Source: JBBQFI01 sp038237805 (GTDB taxonomy: Bacteria > Verrucomicrobiota > Verrucomicrobiia > Chthoniobacterales > UBA10450). Taken from it: a stretch of 64,000 nucleotides of DNA. Below, in pieces: positions 45,455 through 53,659 of this stretch. The stretch is taken from positions 62,001 through 126,000 of the forward strand of contig JBBRYI010000004.1 in the NCBI GenBank assembly GCA_038237805.1. Direction: 5' to 3'. The stretch's first letter is position 1. Every line of letters begins with the position of its first letter. A program made the translations under genes and the position numbers. The notes below the pieces were generated by a model, which did no database searches, had not been told where the DNA came from, and saw only the letters and a list, made by a program, of their open reading frames with translations.

Positions 45455-45582
45455 TGTCATCCCGAGCACAGCGAGGGACCTCACGATAAGTGTATGGCTT
45501 GCGCGAACGCGAGTGATGTTCGCGCTCAGAATTCGTGAACGCAATCGCCGTTTGCGAGGTCCTTCGCTGCGCTCAGGATGAC
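45455..45582. repeat. Family C palindromic element, copy C2
   Basis: Ends TGTCATCCCGAGCACAGCG and CGCTGCGCTCAGGATGAC are inverted complements, with inner pieces GAGGGACCTCACG and GCGAGGTCCTTCGC and a third inner hairpin GCGCGAACGCGAGTGATGTTCGCGC. It is a longer relative of C1 at 3601 and sits right after the unknown gene pair. Confidence 0.8.
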
Positions 45583-45668
45583 CGAGTAAAAAAACGCGCG
45601 CCGATAAATTTGTGCAACTTGTGTCTTTCAATTTGTGAATGCCAGTGCTGTCGGCTAAAGATGGCGCA

Positions 45669-46523
45669 ATGTTTAGTTTGACGATGCTCGGCAGTGGCAG
45701 TGCCGGGAACAGCGCTCTCGTCGCGACGGATCATTGCCGGCTCTTGATTGATGGCGGCTTAAGCGCGCGCCAAATTTTCACGCGATTGGAGCTTTGCGGA
45801 GTTAAGGTCGAACAACTTGATGGTGTTCTTCTCACGCACGAGCACGGCGATCACGTTTGCGGATTGGAAGTGCTTTGCCGCAAATTTCAGATCCCGATTT
45901 ATTGCAATGCGCTCACGGCGGAAGCAGTTCGTTGGGGTTGCGACTCGTTAGGCGCGCATCGCAACTGGCGCATCTTTCGCACCGGTTCGGAGTTCTCGAT
46001 TTGCGACATCACGGTGCAGACATTCCCCGTTCCACATGACGCGGTCGATCCGGTCGGATTCGCTTTCCATGCCGGAAAAAGCGGACTCGGTTTCATTACC
46101 GATCTTGGTTGTCCCACGAAAATGTTGGTCGAACGCCTGCGCCAGGTGCAAACGCTCGTCATCGAAACCAACCACGACGAAAAAATGTTGCAGAACGATC
46201 CGCATCGCCCGTGGCCGGTGAAGCAACGCATCCAATCGCGTCATGGGCATCTGTCCAACGTTGCCGCTGGGAGCGTGATCGAGCAATTGTTGCCCGGAAA
46301 AATCGAGCGTGTCGTACTGGGCCATCTTAGCCGCGATTGCAATACGCCTGCGCTTGCATCCGGGGCGGTGCAGGCGTTGCTCGAAAAATGTGGCCGGCGG
46401 GAAATTGAAGTTTATTGCGCCGATCAGCGCGAAATAAGTCCGCGCTTTCAAATTGGCGAAACTTTCCTGCGCGCGTTTCAACCAACCTTCGAACAGATTT
46501 TTTTCCAAACGTACGCGGCATGA
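45669..46523 (+). CDS. MBL-fold hydrolase, YycJ/WalJ-like
   Basis: Metallo-beta-lactamase fold protein of about 284 residues. The start MFSLTMLGSGSAGNSALV (ATG 45669) is the usual family start; an ATG at 45639 adds 10 residues. Metal motif THEHGDH near residue 60, later HDAVDPVGF, the ligand Asp in ITDLGCP, ETNHDEKML and GHLSRDCNTP complete the pattern of YycJ-type proteins, putative DNA 5'-exonucleases. The stop overlaps the acetyltransferase start (ATGA). Confidence 0.85.
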   Translation: MFSLTMLGSGSAGNSALVATDHCRLLIDGGLSARQIFTRLELCGVKVEQLDGVLLTHEHGDHVCGLEVLCRKFQIPIYCNALTAEAVRWGCDSLGAHRNWRIFRTGSEFSICDITVQTFPVPHDAVDPVGFAFHAGKSGLGFITDLGCPTKMLVERLRQVQTLVIETNHDEKMLQNDPHRPWPVKQRIQSRHGHLSNVAAGSVIEQLLPGKIERVVLGHLSRDCNTPALASGAVQALLEKCGRREIEVYCADQREISPRFQIGETFLRAFQPTFEQIFFQTYAA

Positions 46524-47017
46524 TAGTCCGCGATGCGACCGAAGCCGATCTACCGGCCATCGTGGAAATCTTTAACGCCACTATTCCAAGCCGGATGGTG
46601 AGCGCGCAGGTCGATGCCGTATCCGTCGAAGAACGTCTGCCCTGGTTTCGCGCCCATTCCGCCGATCATCATCCGCTTTGGGTAATGAACGAGGGAAAAC
46701 AAGTGATCGCGTGGCTTAGTTTGCAATCGTTTTTGCCCCGCTGCGCTTATGCGGGCACAGCAGAGGTGAGCGTTTATGTTCGCGAAGACTTTCGACGCTG
46801 TGGTGTTGCGAAAAGTTTGCTGGCAGAAGCGATCACGCGCGCGTCGACGCTTGAGATCACGGCATTGCTCGGTCACATCTTCGCGCATAACGAACCGAGC
46901 CTGCGATTATTCGCGAATGTCGGCTTCGAGCGTTGGGGTTTGCTGCCGCGCGTTGCGCGACTGGACGGTGTTGAGCGCGACCTCATTATCGTCGGACGTC
47001 ACGCTGGCTCAAATTAA
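46520..47017 (+). CDS. GNAT acetyltransferase (phosphinothricin acetyltransferase-like)
   Basis: 165 residues from ATG 46520, coupled by ATGA to the MBL gene. IVRDATEADLPAIVEIFNATI is the typical start, and EVSVYVREDFRRCGVAKSLLAEAI is the acetyl-CoA-binding RxxGxA region (Arg-Arg-Cys-Gly-Val-Ala). NEPSLRLFANVGFERWGLLP follows. The nearest named type is Pat/Bar-like amino-acid or phosphinothricin N-acetyltransferase; the real substrate is unknown. Confidence 0.85.
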   Translation: MIVRDATEADLPAIVEIFNATIPSRMVSAQVDAVSVEERLPWFRAHSADHHPLWVMNEGKQVIAWLSLQSFLPRCAYAGTAEVSVYVREDFRRCGVAKSLLAEAITRASTLEITALLGHIFAHNEPSLRLFANVGFERWGLLPRVARLDGVERDLIIVGRHAGSN

Positions 47018-47047
47018 AAGCGAGACACCGTCCACCAAGCGACACTC

Positions 47048-47722
47048 TTACCGCGGCGTTTCGTATGGCGGTTCGTCCGTTGCGATCGGTGTGCGCTGCG
47101 CCGGAGGGTTGATCAGATTGAAAACAAAGGCGGCCACAACGGCGGCAGCGAAATTCGCTGCCAGATAGATCCAAATATTATTCCAGCTCGAAATGCCGAG
47201 AAGCGAAATGCCCAAAGCGACCGCGGGATTGAATGCGCCTCCAGAAATGTCGCCGACGGCGAACGCGCCCGTCATCACCGTCATCCCGATGGCGAGACCG
47301 TAAAATGAATTTCCCGAAGTTCCTTCGGCGGTCGCGGCGTTGAGCACCACATAGACGAGCGCAAAGGTGAAGAGAAACTCCGCGAGCAGCGCCGGGCCTA
47401 TCTTTGGAGCGATCGGTGTGACAACGATGCCGGCCCGAAGAAATTTACCGACCACTAACGCTGCGAACGCGGCGCCGGCCAGTTGTGCAATCATATAAGG
47501 CACCACGTCAGCGGCCTGCACCTTGCCGCGAATCAAGACGCCGAGCGTCACGGCCGGATTGTAGTGCCCGCCCGAAATGTGACCTCCGGCGAAGACCATC
47601 ACCATCAGCGCTGCACCAATGGCAAGCGGCGCGATCACACCCGCACCGGCCCCGATTCCCGTGCAGCCGATCGTCAAAACGAGGAAGAATGTGCCGATGA
47701 ATTCTGCGATGTATTTGTTCAT
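47048..47722 (-). CDS. MIP-family aquaporin (AqpZ-like)
   Basis: 224 residues with six spans. The two NPA boxes are HYNPAVTLGVL (about residue 53) and AFNPAVALGISL (about 168). SGGH before the first box and GDISGGAFNPA match water-channel type members rather than glycerol facilitators, which carry a Asp-rich second box. Alone in its direction; two copies of the GCCTAACGA word flank its upstream region. Confidence 0.93.
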   Translation of the reverse strand: MNKYIAEFIGTFFLVLTIGCTGIGAGAGVIAPLAIGAALMVMVFAGGHISGGHYNPAVTLGVLIRGKVQAADVVPYMIAQLAGAAFAALVVGKFLRAGIVVTPIAPKIGPALLAEFLFTFALVYVVLNAATAEGTSGNSFYGLAIGMTVMTGAFAVGDISGGAFNPAVALGISLLGISSWNNIWIYLAANFAAAVVAAFVFNLINPPAQRTPIATDEPPYETPR

Positions 47723-47917
47723 AACTATGTGGTCAGTTGACTTTGCCTAACGAAAATGAGTTTCAAGAATGCGATCTTTTTTTTCTGACTGATTACCATC
47801 GAAGTGGAAGTGAAGATTAAAACAATGTCTCGACCAAACAGAATAAGAAAATTCCGTCGAGATGCGGGGCTAACTAGGGAGCTTGGCTATAGTCATGCGG
47901 GTTCGTGATTAATTGTA

Positions 47918-48574
47918 ATGCCTAACGAACGTTTTCAAGATCAAAGGAAGACCCAGCCGGCGTCGGTTCTGAAATGGACAAAGCCCGAAGTTCGCACTTT
48001 TAGGCGATTCAAAACACCCGCTGGAATCCAGCGTTTTCTCGATCAACTCCCCTACAATCTCGGTTACACCGCGCGATCGCCGCGGAAGGTTTTGCGCGAT
48101 CGGACCGCGTCGTGTTTTGAAGGCGCGATTTTTGCGGCGGCTGCACTGCACGTGCTGGGATTCCCGCCGCTCATTTTCGATTTGGAAGCAGAACGCGACA
48201 CCGATCACGTACTCGCCATTTACAAAGTGCGCGGCTATTGGGGCGCGGTCGCGACATCGAACTTCACCGGCTGCCGTTACCGCGAACCGGTTTATCGCAC
48301 GTTGCGCGAGTTGGCCCTGAGTTATTTCAACATTTATTTCAATTTGCGCTTTGAACGAACGCTCCGGCGCTATTCACGGCCGGTGAACCTGGGGCGCTTC
48401 GACCATCTCGATTGGATGACGACGGAAAAACCTATCTGGTTTATCGCCGAACATCTTTGTGAAATTCCGCACACGCCGTTGCTCAAGCCATTCATGGAAA
48501 AGAATCTCACGCGCGTGGATGCGCGCACCGCTCGCGCCGAGATGGTGGGTCACAGAAAAAAATCTACTCGTTAG
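47918..48574 (+). CDS. Transglutaminase-like cysteine enzyme, putative
   Basis: 218 residues. A possible catalytic Cys occurs in RTASCFEGAIFAAAALHVLGF (about residue 65), a His in DTDHVLAIYK (about 92) and an Asn/Asp region in GAVATSNFTGCRYR. This spacing resembles transglutaminase-like papain-fold proteins. The start codon lies in a copy of the dispersed word (ATGCCTAACGA), and the stop codon TAG lies in another (CTCGTTAGGC). The end is convergent with the metallopeptidase gene. Confidence 0.55.
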   Translation: MPNERFQDQRKTQPASVLKWTKPEVRTFRRFKTPAGIQRFLDQLPYNLGYTARSPRKVLRDRTASCFEGAIFAAAALHVLGFPPLIFDLEAERDTDHVLAIYKVRGYWGAVATSNFTGCRYREPVYRTLRELALSYFNIYFNLRFERTLRRYSRPVNLGRFDHLDWMTTEKPIWFIAEHLCEIPHTPLLKPFMEKNLTRVDARTARAEMVGHRKKSTR

Positions 48575-48577
48575 GCG
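48568..48577. repeat. Dispersed word CTCGTTAGGC carrying stop codons of two convergent genes
   Basis: One of the 25 copies of the window-wide word (reverse of GCCTAACGAG). On the plus strand CGT-TAG ends the gene at 47918; on the minus strand GCC-TAA ends the gene at 49044. Both stops are thus inside one 10-mer and overlap by 4 bp. Confidence 0.8.
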
Positions 48578-49044
48578 ACAACGGTTCTTGAGATAGTGAT
48601 CGCTTCCTGTTCCAGCGGCGCGGCGGGATAACCAATGGTGACGCATTCGGAGAGATACTGGCGCAGGAAAGGAAGGATCCCGCCGAGTCTTTCGTATTGC
48701 ATAACGTGAACCAGCTCGTGCGCGATCAACGCGCGCTGGCGCCAGCAATCGCTGCGCACAAAAATCCCATAACGCAACGCAAGACCGCATGTCGCCGGTG
48801 TGAGGAATTGAATTGCGGCTGCGGCTGCTTTCAATATCGGATCGGTTGGAAATGGAACTCGATCGAGTTGCAACAGGCGCACCCGATCCGGCTCGGCGAC
48901 GCCGATCACTCGAGCATCGGCTAATTCTTGGTTGGACAGCGGAACACCGATGCGAAGCATTCGTTTTTCTTGTCTCTGCACCCAATTCGCTGCCAGCGGC
49001 AATAAGCGATCGAATTGCGCGATGATCGCTCCCCGATCCATCAA
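48571..49044 (-). CDS. Small HExxH metallopeptidase-like protein
   Basis: 157 residues. RALIAHELVHVMQYERLGG (about residues 103-121) contains HELVH followed by QYE, the zinc motif of DUF4157/gluzincin-like small peptidases. LRYGIFVRSDCW before it fits the same family. A short soluble domain without signal peptide was seen. It is the last gene of a minus-strand run starting at the methyltransferase at 51495. Confidence 0.7.
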   Translation of the reverse strand: MMDRGAIIAQFDRLLPLAANWVQRQEKRMLRIGVPLSNQELADARVIGVAEPDRVRLLQLDRVPFPTDPILKAAAAAIQFLTPATCGLALRYGIFVRSDCWRQRALIAHELVHVMQYERLGGILPFLRQYLSECVTIGYPAAPLEQEAITISRTVVA

Positions 49045-49053
49045 TTCACTTGT

Positions 49054-49431
49054 TCAAGCTTCCTCGTGACCGATGACGAGATGGATGATGCCGGCAGGAT
49101 CGGAAATCCAAAAGCCGTCGAAGTCCTCGCGCAACGGTTCGACTTCGTCACGGCGCGCTACACCGTTAATCTTCAGATAGGACGCCGCTGCTTCTGTGTC
49201 GTTTGTTTCCAGTTCCAGCCAGATATCCGGGTGACTTAGGTTCGGGACGCGATCGACCCACAAGCGACTTGGACCAAACTGAAAAATGCAACCGTCAGCT
49301 TCCTGTTCGATGAGCGGCAGGCCGAGTGTGTCGCGATAAAATGCGACCGTCTGCTCGTAGGTGTGGCTCGGACATTTGATCGCGATATTCGCGCCGCCGG
49401 AAAACTGCGGACCGTTGACGTTGGCAACCAT
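49054..49431 (-). CDS. VOC (glyoxalase/dioxygenase-fold) protein
   Basis: 125 residues from MVANVNGP (ATG 49431). Beta-alpha-beta-beta-beta VOC units are visible: IAIKCPSHTYEQTVAFYRDTLGLPLIEQ...CIFQFGPSRLWVDR in the first half and IWLELETNDTEAAASYLKINGV...GFWISDPAGIIHLVIGH in the second. Typical of glyoxalase/bleomycin-resistance superfamily proteins; substrate unknown. The start is 3 bp after a copy of the dispersed word, and it follows fumC closely. Confidence 0.83.
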   Translation of the reverse strand: MVANVNGPQFSGGANIAIKCPSHTYEQTVAFYRDTLGLPLIEQEADGCIFQFGPSRLWVDRVPNLSHPDIWLELETNDTEAAASYLKINGVARRDEVEPLREDFDGFWISDPAGIIHLVIGHEEA

Positions 49432-49459
49432 ACTCGTTAGGCAGGCGGTAACCTGCGTG

Positions 49460-50878
49460 CTAACCGCCACCGGAACCAGTGCCGCCGGGCTCGGTCATTT
49501 TCACCGGATCGAGCGCGTCGTTTAATTCGGCTTCCGGCAGGATCTTTTTTTCGACGCAAATTTCGCGAACTGTTTTCCCTGTGCGCGCGCTTTCCTTCGC
49601 GATCTCCGCGGCGCGATCGTAACCGATCTTCGGTGCGAGGCTGGTCACCATGGCCATGGAAAGTTCGACCAATTCGCGGCAACGTTTTTCATTCGCCGTA
49701 ATTCCGGCGACGCATTTCTCGGCGAAGACGTCGCAGGCGTTCCGCAAAATCCGGATGCTCTCGAGAAGATGATGCGCCATCACCGGCATCATGACGTTGA
49801 GTTCAAAATTTCCGTTCGCGCCGGACCACGCGATGCAACTGTCGCTCCCGATGACCTGCGCGCACACCATCATCATCGCCTCGCACATCACGGGATTGAC
49901 CTTGCCGGGCATGATCGAGCTGCCCGGCTGTGTTTCCGGCAACCGGATTTCGGCAATGCCGCAACGTGGGCCGCTCCCGAGCCACCGAATGTCATTGGCG
50001 ATTTTGAAAAGGCTGACGGCAATCGTCTTGAGCAATCCGCTCGCTTCGACGAATGCATCCTTTGCTCCCTGCGCTTCAAAGTGATTCGTCGCTTCGCAAA
50101 ACGCGATGCCGGTTCGATGCTTTAAATGGAGCATCACTTTCTTGGGAAAATCGATGTGGCGATTGAGTCCGGTACCGACAGCAGTGCCGCCGAGCGCTAA
50201 TTCCTGCAGGACGGAGATCGCGCGCTCAGCCCGATCCTTCGCGTAGCGCACCTGTTGCGCGTAGCCGCTGAATTCCTGCCCGAGCCGGACGGGCGTCGCA
50301 TCCATCAAATGGGTGCGACCGATTTTGATGATGTCCCAAAATTCTTTCGCCTTTTTCTCAAGCTCGCCCTGCAATTCTTCCAGCGCCGGGACAAGAAAAT
50401 CTTTCAACTGTTCCGCGGCGCTGATGTGCATGGCGGAGGGAATCACGTCGTTACTCGATTGCCCCATGTTGACGTGATCGTTCGGGTGCACCGGATCGCG
50501 AGCGCCGATCGGTTTTCCCGCAAGCTGACAGCAGCGATTCCCGATCACTTCGTTCGCGTTCGTGTTCGTGCTCGTTCCGGAACCGGTCTGGAAAATGTCG
50601 AGCGGGAAATGTTCGTCGAGTTTCCCTTCGATCACTTCTTCCGCCGCCTGCACGATGAGCGCGGAGCGGTGCGCGTCGAGTAAACCGAGATCGTGATTAG
50701 CCTGGGCGGCGGCCCACTTGATCAAACCGAGAGCTCGAATAAAGGGCCGGCTGAAACGATAGCCGCTGATCGGAAAATTGAGCACAGCGCGCTGAGTCGA
50801 TGCGCCATAAAGTGCCGATTCCGGGACGGACATTTCGCCCATCGAGTCCTTCTCGATCCGGCTTTTGCCTGACGTCAT
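49460..50878 (-). CDS. fumC: Class II fumarate hydratase
   Basis: 472 residues, TCA cycle enzyme converting fumarate and malate. Marks: TGSGTSTNTNANEV (about 98), HPNDHVNMGQSSNDVIPSA (about 130), GRTHLMDATPV and the signature GSSIMPGKVNPV (about 320). Length and order are normal. It has a Gly-rich tail GGTGSGGG. Start ATG overlaps the preceding methyltransferase stop (ATGA), which suggests one transcript. Confidence 0.97.
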   Translation of the reverse strand: MTSGKSRIEKDSMGEMSVPESALYGASTQRAVLNFPISGYRFSRPFIRALGLIKWAAAQANHDLGLLDAHRSALIVQAAEEVIEGKLDEHFPLDIFQTGSGTSTNTNANEVIGNRCCQLAGKPIGARDPVHPNDHVNMGQSSNDVIPSAMHISAAEQLKDFLVPALEELQGELEKKAKEFWDIIKIGRTHLMDATPVRLGQEFSGYAQQVRYAKDRAERAISVLQELALGGTAVGTGLNRHIDFPKKVMLHLKHRTGIAFCEATNHFEAQGAKDAFVEASGLLKTIAVSLFKIANDIRWLGSGPRCGIAEIRLPETQPGSSIMPGKVNPVMCEAMMMVCAQVIGSDSCIAWSGANGNFELNVMMPVMAHHLLESIRILRNACDVFAEKCVAGITANEKRCRELVELSMAMVTSLAPKIGYDRAAEIAKESARTGKTVREICVEKKILPEAELNDALDPVKMTEPGGTGSGGG

Positions 50879-51495
50879 GAAGAATGTTGAGCGGCAAAGG
50901 AGGCGGGCTCAAGCACCGGATGTTCGCTGCCATTGCGCCTATTCGCTTTGCGAAAAACAGTGATGAACATCGGCGGAATATTCTGCAGAAAATATTCCGA
51001 TTCCGACTCGTCGAAAAAAGTAGCGTGCTGTTTCAGCTCATTCGTCACCTGATAAATGATGAAACTGCCGCCCGGTTTGAGCGCGTCGTGCGTTTGTTGC
51101 AGAAGCTCCCGTTTCTTTTTGATCTCGAGAATGCTGAACGGAATGCCGGAGAGAATGTAATCGCAATCACCGATGCTGCGGCGCGCCAGTATTTCCGCCA
51201 ACGTGGCAGCATCAGCGTGAAAAACATGGACGCGCGGGTCGCCGGAAAATTGCCGGCGCAAATCGCGGGAGAACGCGGCATCGAGTTCGAAGAGCAGAAG
51301 TTTCGCATCCGCGCGCATGCGGCGGGCGATCTCGCGCGAGTGCACGCCTTCACCCGGCCCGTATTCGGCGATGACGCGGGCACGACTGAAATCGATCTTT
51401 TCGGCGACGCGTTCGACCAGGGCCTTGGAACTGGGAATAATGGAAGCGACTTGAAAGGGCCGTTGCAAGAATCGCTTAAAGAACAAAACGCTCAT
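50875..51495 (-). CDS. SAM methyltransferase, phospholipid N-methyltransferase (PmtA)-like
   Basis: About 206 residues from ATG 51495 (MSVLFFKRFLQRPFQVASIIPSSKAL). This N-terminal IIPSSKAL is typical of PmtA-like and related small methyltransferases. VIAEYGPGEGVHSREIA is motif I, CDYILSGIPFS motif IV-like, and GGSFIIYQVTNEL a later strand. Proteins of this group methylate phosphatidylethanolamine or rRNA. The frame extends to 51594, mostly basic and not family-like. Confidence 0.75.
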   Translation of the reverse strand: MSVLFFKRFLQRPFQVASIIPSSKALVERVAEKIDFSRARVIAEYGPGEGVHSREIARRMRADAKLLLFELDAAFSRDLRRQFSGDPRVHVFHADAATLAEILARRSIGDCDYILSGIPFSILEIKKKRELLQQTHDALKPGGSFIIYQVTNELKQHATFFDESESEYFLQNIPPMFITVFRKANRRNGSEHPVLEPASFAAQHSS

Positions 51496-51622
51496 GGAAG
51501 TGGCGAACTTCAACCGCCGCCTCAGCCTTGTCCAGTCTCGATTGCCTGAGGCATGAGCCGCCTGCCGGACTCGCTTCCAAGCCTGTCTTTGCAAGTATTG
51601 TTACCTAACGAGGAGGAAAGGA

Positions 51623-51648
51623 TTGACATCGATTCTGAAATTTATAAA
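51623..51648 (+). promoter_or_regulatory. Possible sigma-70-like promoter for the HTH-receiver gene
   Basis: TTGACA at 51623-51628 and TATAAA at 51643-51648, about 57 bp before the start codon. The spacing is only 14 nt, shorter than the usual 16-18, so this is a weak call; TAAAGC at 16 nt spacing is the alternative -10. Confidence 0.3.
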
Positions 51649-51704
51649 GCTCTCCCGAAGCGAAATGTCTTGCCGTGTTTGACGCAAGTTGCTGATTTTC
51701 ACCC

Positions 51705-52256
51705 ATGCACAACCTCTTAACGGTTAAGGAAACTGCGAAGTATCTACGGATACCGCTCCCGACCGTTTACTACTTAGTCCAGCGCGGACAGTTACCCGCC
51801 ATCCAAATCGGTGGTCGATGGCGCATCAAAAAAACTTCCCTCGATAAAGATATCTTGAAGGAAGAGAAGTCGGGCCAGCCGACTGTTCTTGTCGTTGATG
51901 ACGATGCCAGCCTGCAAAGTCTCTTCAAGATTTTCTTGAAGAAGATCGGCTTCAGTCGCGTCGTTGTCGGCACGGTGAAAGAAGCACTCGTCGCTCTCGA
52001 GAAACAAAAATTCGATATGATTTTTCTCGATTTGAAATTACCGGACGGACCGGCGGACGACGTTTACGATACCGCTAAAGAAGAACAGCCGAATTGCCCG
52101 ATCGTTATCATCACCGGTTATCCTGACAGCGAAATGCTCGATCGGATCCTGGCGAAGGGTCCGGTGACGGTGCTAAAAAAGCCGCTTAAGGTTGAGCAGC
52201 TGAAAGAGACCGTTCGCATTCTCGGTCACAAAGACGCCGTTAAGCTTGCTGCCTAA
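51705..52256 (+). CDS. Excisionase-type HTH fused to a response-regulator receiver domain
   Basis: 183 residues. Residues 1-50 (LLTVKETAKYLRIPLPTVYYLVQRGQLPAIQIGGRWRI) form a complete MerR/excisionase-like helix-turn-helix DNA-binding domain. Residues about 62-180 are a CheY-like receiver: VLVVDDDASLQ, phospho-acceptor Asp in IFLDLKLPDG, Thr in VIITGYP, Lys in VLKKPL. The order HTH then receiver is opposite to ordinary response regulators. No kinase is adjacent. The stop codon (GCC TAA) lies in a copy of the dispersed word GCCTAACGAG. Confidence 0.88.
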   Translation: MHNLLTVKETAKYLRIPLPTVYYLVQRGQLPAIQIGGRWRIKKTSLDKDILKEEKSGQPTVLVVDDDASLQSLFKIFLKKIGFSRVVVGTVKEALVALEKQKFDMIFLDLKLPDGPADDVYDTAKEEQPNCPIVIITGYPDSEMLDRILAKGPVTVLKKPLKVEQLKETVRILGHKDAVKLAA

Positions 52257-52260
52257 CGAG
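52251..52260. repeat. Dispersed word GCCTAACGAG at the stop of the HTH-receiver gene
   Basis: Full 10-mer; its second to sixth bases contain the TAA stop (Ala-Ala-stop). Confidence 0.7.
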
Positions 52261-52364
52261 CGTCCATTTAAGTCGATCTTAGTTTGGTGATCGAGGGAAG
52301 TCGGGAGGCCTGGTCGCTTCCGCTTGACTCATTACGGGTCAATTGTCACTTATCGCTGTTTCCA

Positions 52365-52436
<72 letters not shown>

Positions 52437-52497
52437 CGTGTTCGCGCCCGGAGTTTCTTTAACGTGGCGACTTCATCCTCATTTGCTGCGCTCCGGC

Positions 52498-53607
52498 TTG
52501 GAGAAGAGTCCGTCCAAAGCTGAAGCCAAACCCATCGCGGGCGAAGCGGCTCCTAGGCATGAATCGCTTCTCACGGCGTCCTGTCCGATTCCGATCACCA
52601 ACTACAAAGAGATCGTTCTCGCGCACGGTAGCGGGGGAAAATTAAGCCAGCAGCTGATTCAGAAAATGGTGTTGCCGCAATTCCGGAACGAACTGCTCGA
52701 ACCAATGCACGACGGCGCAATCTTTTCCTTGAACGGAGCGCGTCTCGCTTTCAGCACAGACTCTTACGTTGTCAGTCCAATCTTTTTTCCTGGTGGCGAC
52801 ATCGGCACGCTCGCGGTTCATGGCACGGTCAATGATCTGGCCATGTGTGGTGCGCGCCCGCTTTACCTCTCCGTCGGATTTATTTTGGAAGAGGGTCTGC
52901 CGATGGAGGATTTCTGGCGCGTCGTTCAGTCGATGCGGGCCGCAGCGGAGTCCGCCGGTGTCACGCTCGTGACCGGCGACACAAAAGTCGTTGATCGTGG
53001 CAAAGCTGACAAGATTTTCATCAATACCTCTGGCATCGGAATCATTCCGGAAGGCGTGAACATTCATCCGGGGCGCGCGCAGATTGGGGATAAAATCTTA
53101 CTAAGCGGAACAATGGCGGTGCACGGCATCGCTATCATGTCGGTACGCGAAGGTCTGGAATTCGAAACAGAAATCGCGAGCGACACGGCGGCGCTCAATT
53201 CGCTGGTCGAGGCAATGCTCGGCAGCAAGGGCGACACCCACGTTTTGCGCGATCCGACCCGTGGCGGAATCACGAGTGCGCTGACGGAAATCGCGCAGTC
53301 GGCAAAATTGGGAATGCTTCTTGATGAAGCGCGAATTCCAATCAGCGAAGAAGTTAAAGGTGCGTGCGAAATTCTCGGCCTCGATCCACTCTATGTCGCG
53401 AACGAAGGCAAACTTCTTGCCCTTGTCGCGGCACAGGACGCAGATCGTGTCCTGACTGCGATAAAATTGCATCCACTTGGTCGGGACGCCGCCGTCATCG
53501 GCGAGGTGACGAACGATCATCCTGGTTTTGTCATGATGAAAACGCGCGTCGGAGGAACGCGCGTAGTCGACATGCTTTCCGGCGAGCAGCTTCCGCGTAT
53601 CTGCTGA
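52498..53607 (+). CDS. hypE: Hydrogenase maturation protein HypE
   Basis: HypE dehydrates carbamoyl groups to cyanide ligands for the NiFe hydrogenase centre. The chain shows AHGSGGKLSQQLI (about 45-57 of the open frame), FSTDSYVVSP, VNDLAMCGARP, VTGDTKVVDRGKAD, LRDPTRGG and the C-terminal PRIC whose cysteine carries the ligand. The start is uncertain; the frame is open to a GTG at 52438, two bases beyond tRNA-Val, which is unlikely to be real; TTG 52498 is used here. No other hyp or hydrogenase gene is in the window. Confidence 0.93.
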   Translation: MEKSPSKAEAKPIAGEAAPRHESLLTASCPIPITNYKEIVLAHGSGGKLSQQLIQKMVLPQFRNELLEPMHDGAIFSLNGARLAFSTDSYVVSPIFFPGGDIGTLAVHGTVNDLAMCGARPLYLSVGFILEEGLPMEDFWRVVQSMRAAAESAGVTLVTGDTKVVDRGKADKIFINTSGIGIIPEGVNIHPGRAQIGDKILLSGTMAVHGIAIMSVREGLEFETEIASDTAALNSLVEAMLGSKGDTHVLRDPTRGGITSALTEIAQSAKLGMLLDEARIPISEEVKGACEILGLDPLYVANEGKLLALVAAQDADRVLTAIKLHPLGRDAAVIGEVTNDHPGFVMMKTRVGGTRVVDMLSGEQLPRIC

Positions 53608-53659
53608 CCCCTCCGCTGTCGAGCCACGCGACAGAGTGAGATTTAACCGATCGCGCCGA

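Noticed and set aside
47825..47908. A 27-codon ORF (MSRPNRIRKF...) between the aquaporin and the 47918 gene
   Set aside because: Too short, no ribosome site and no resemblance to known small proteins.
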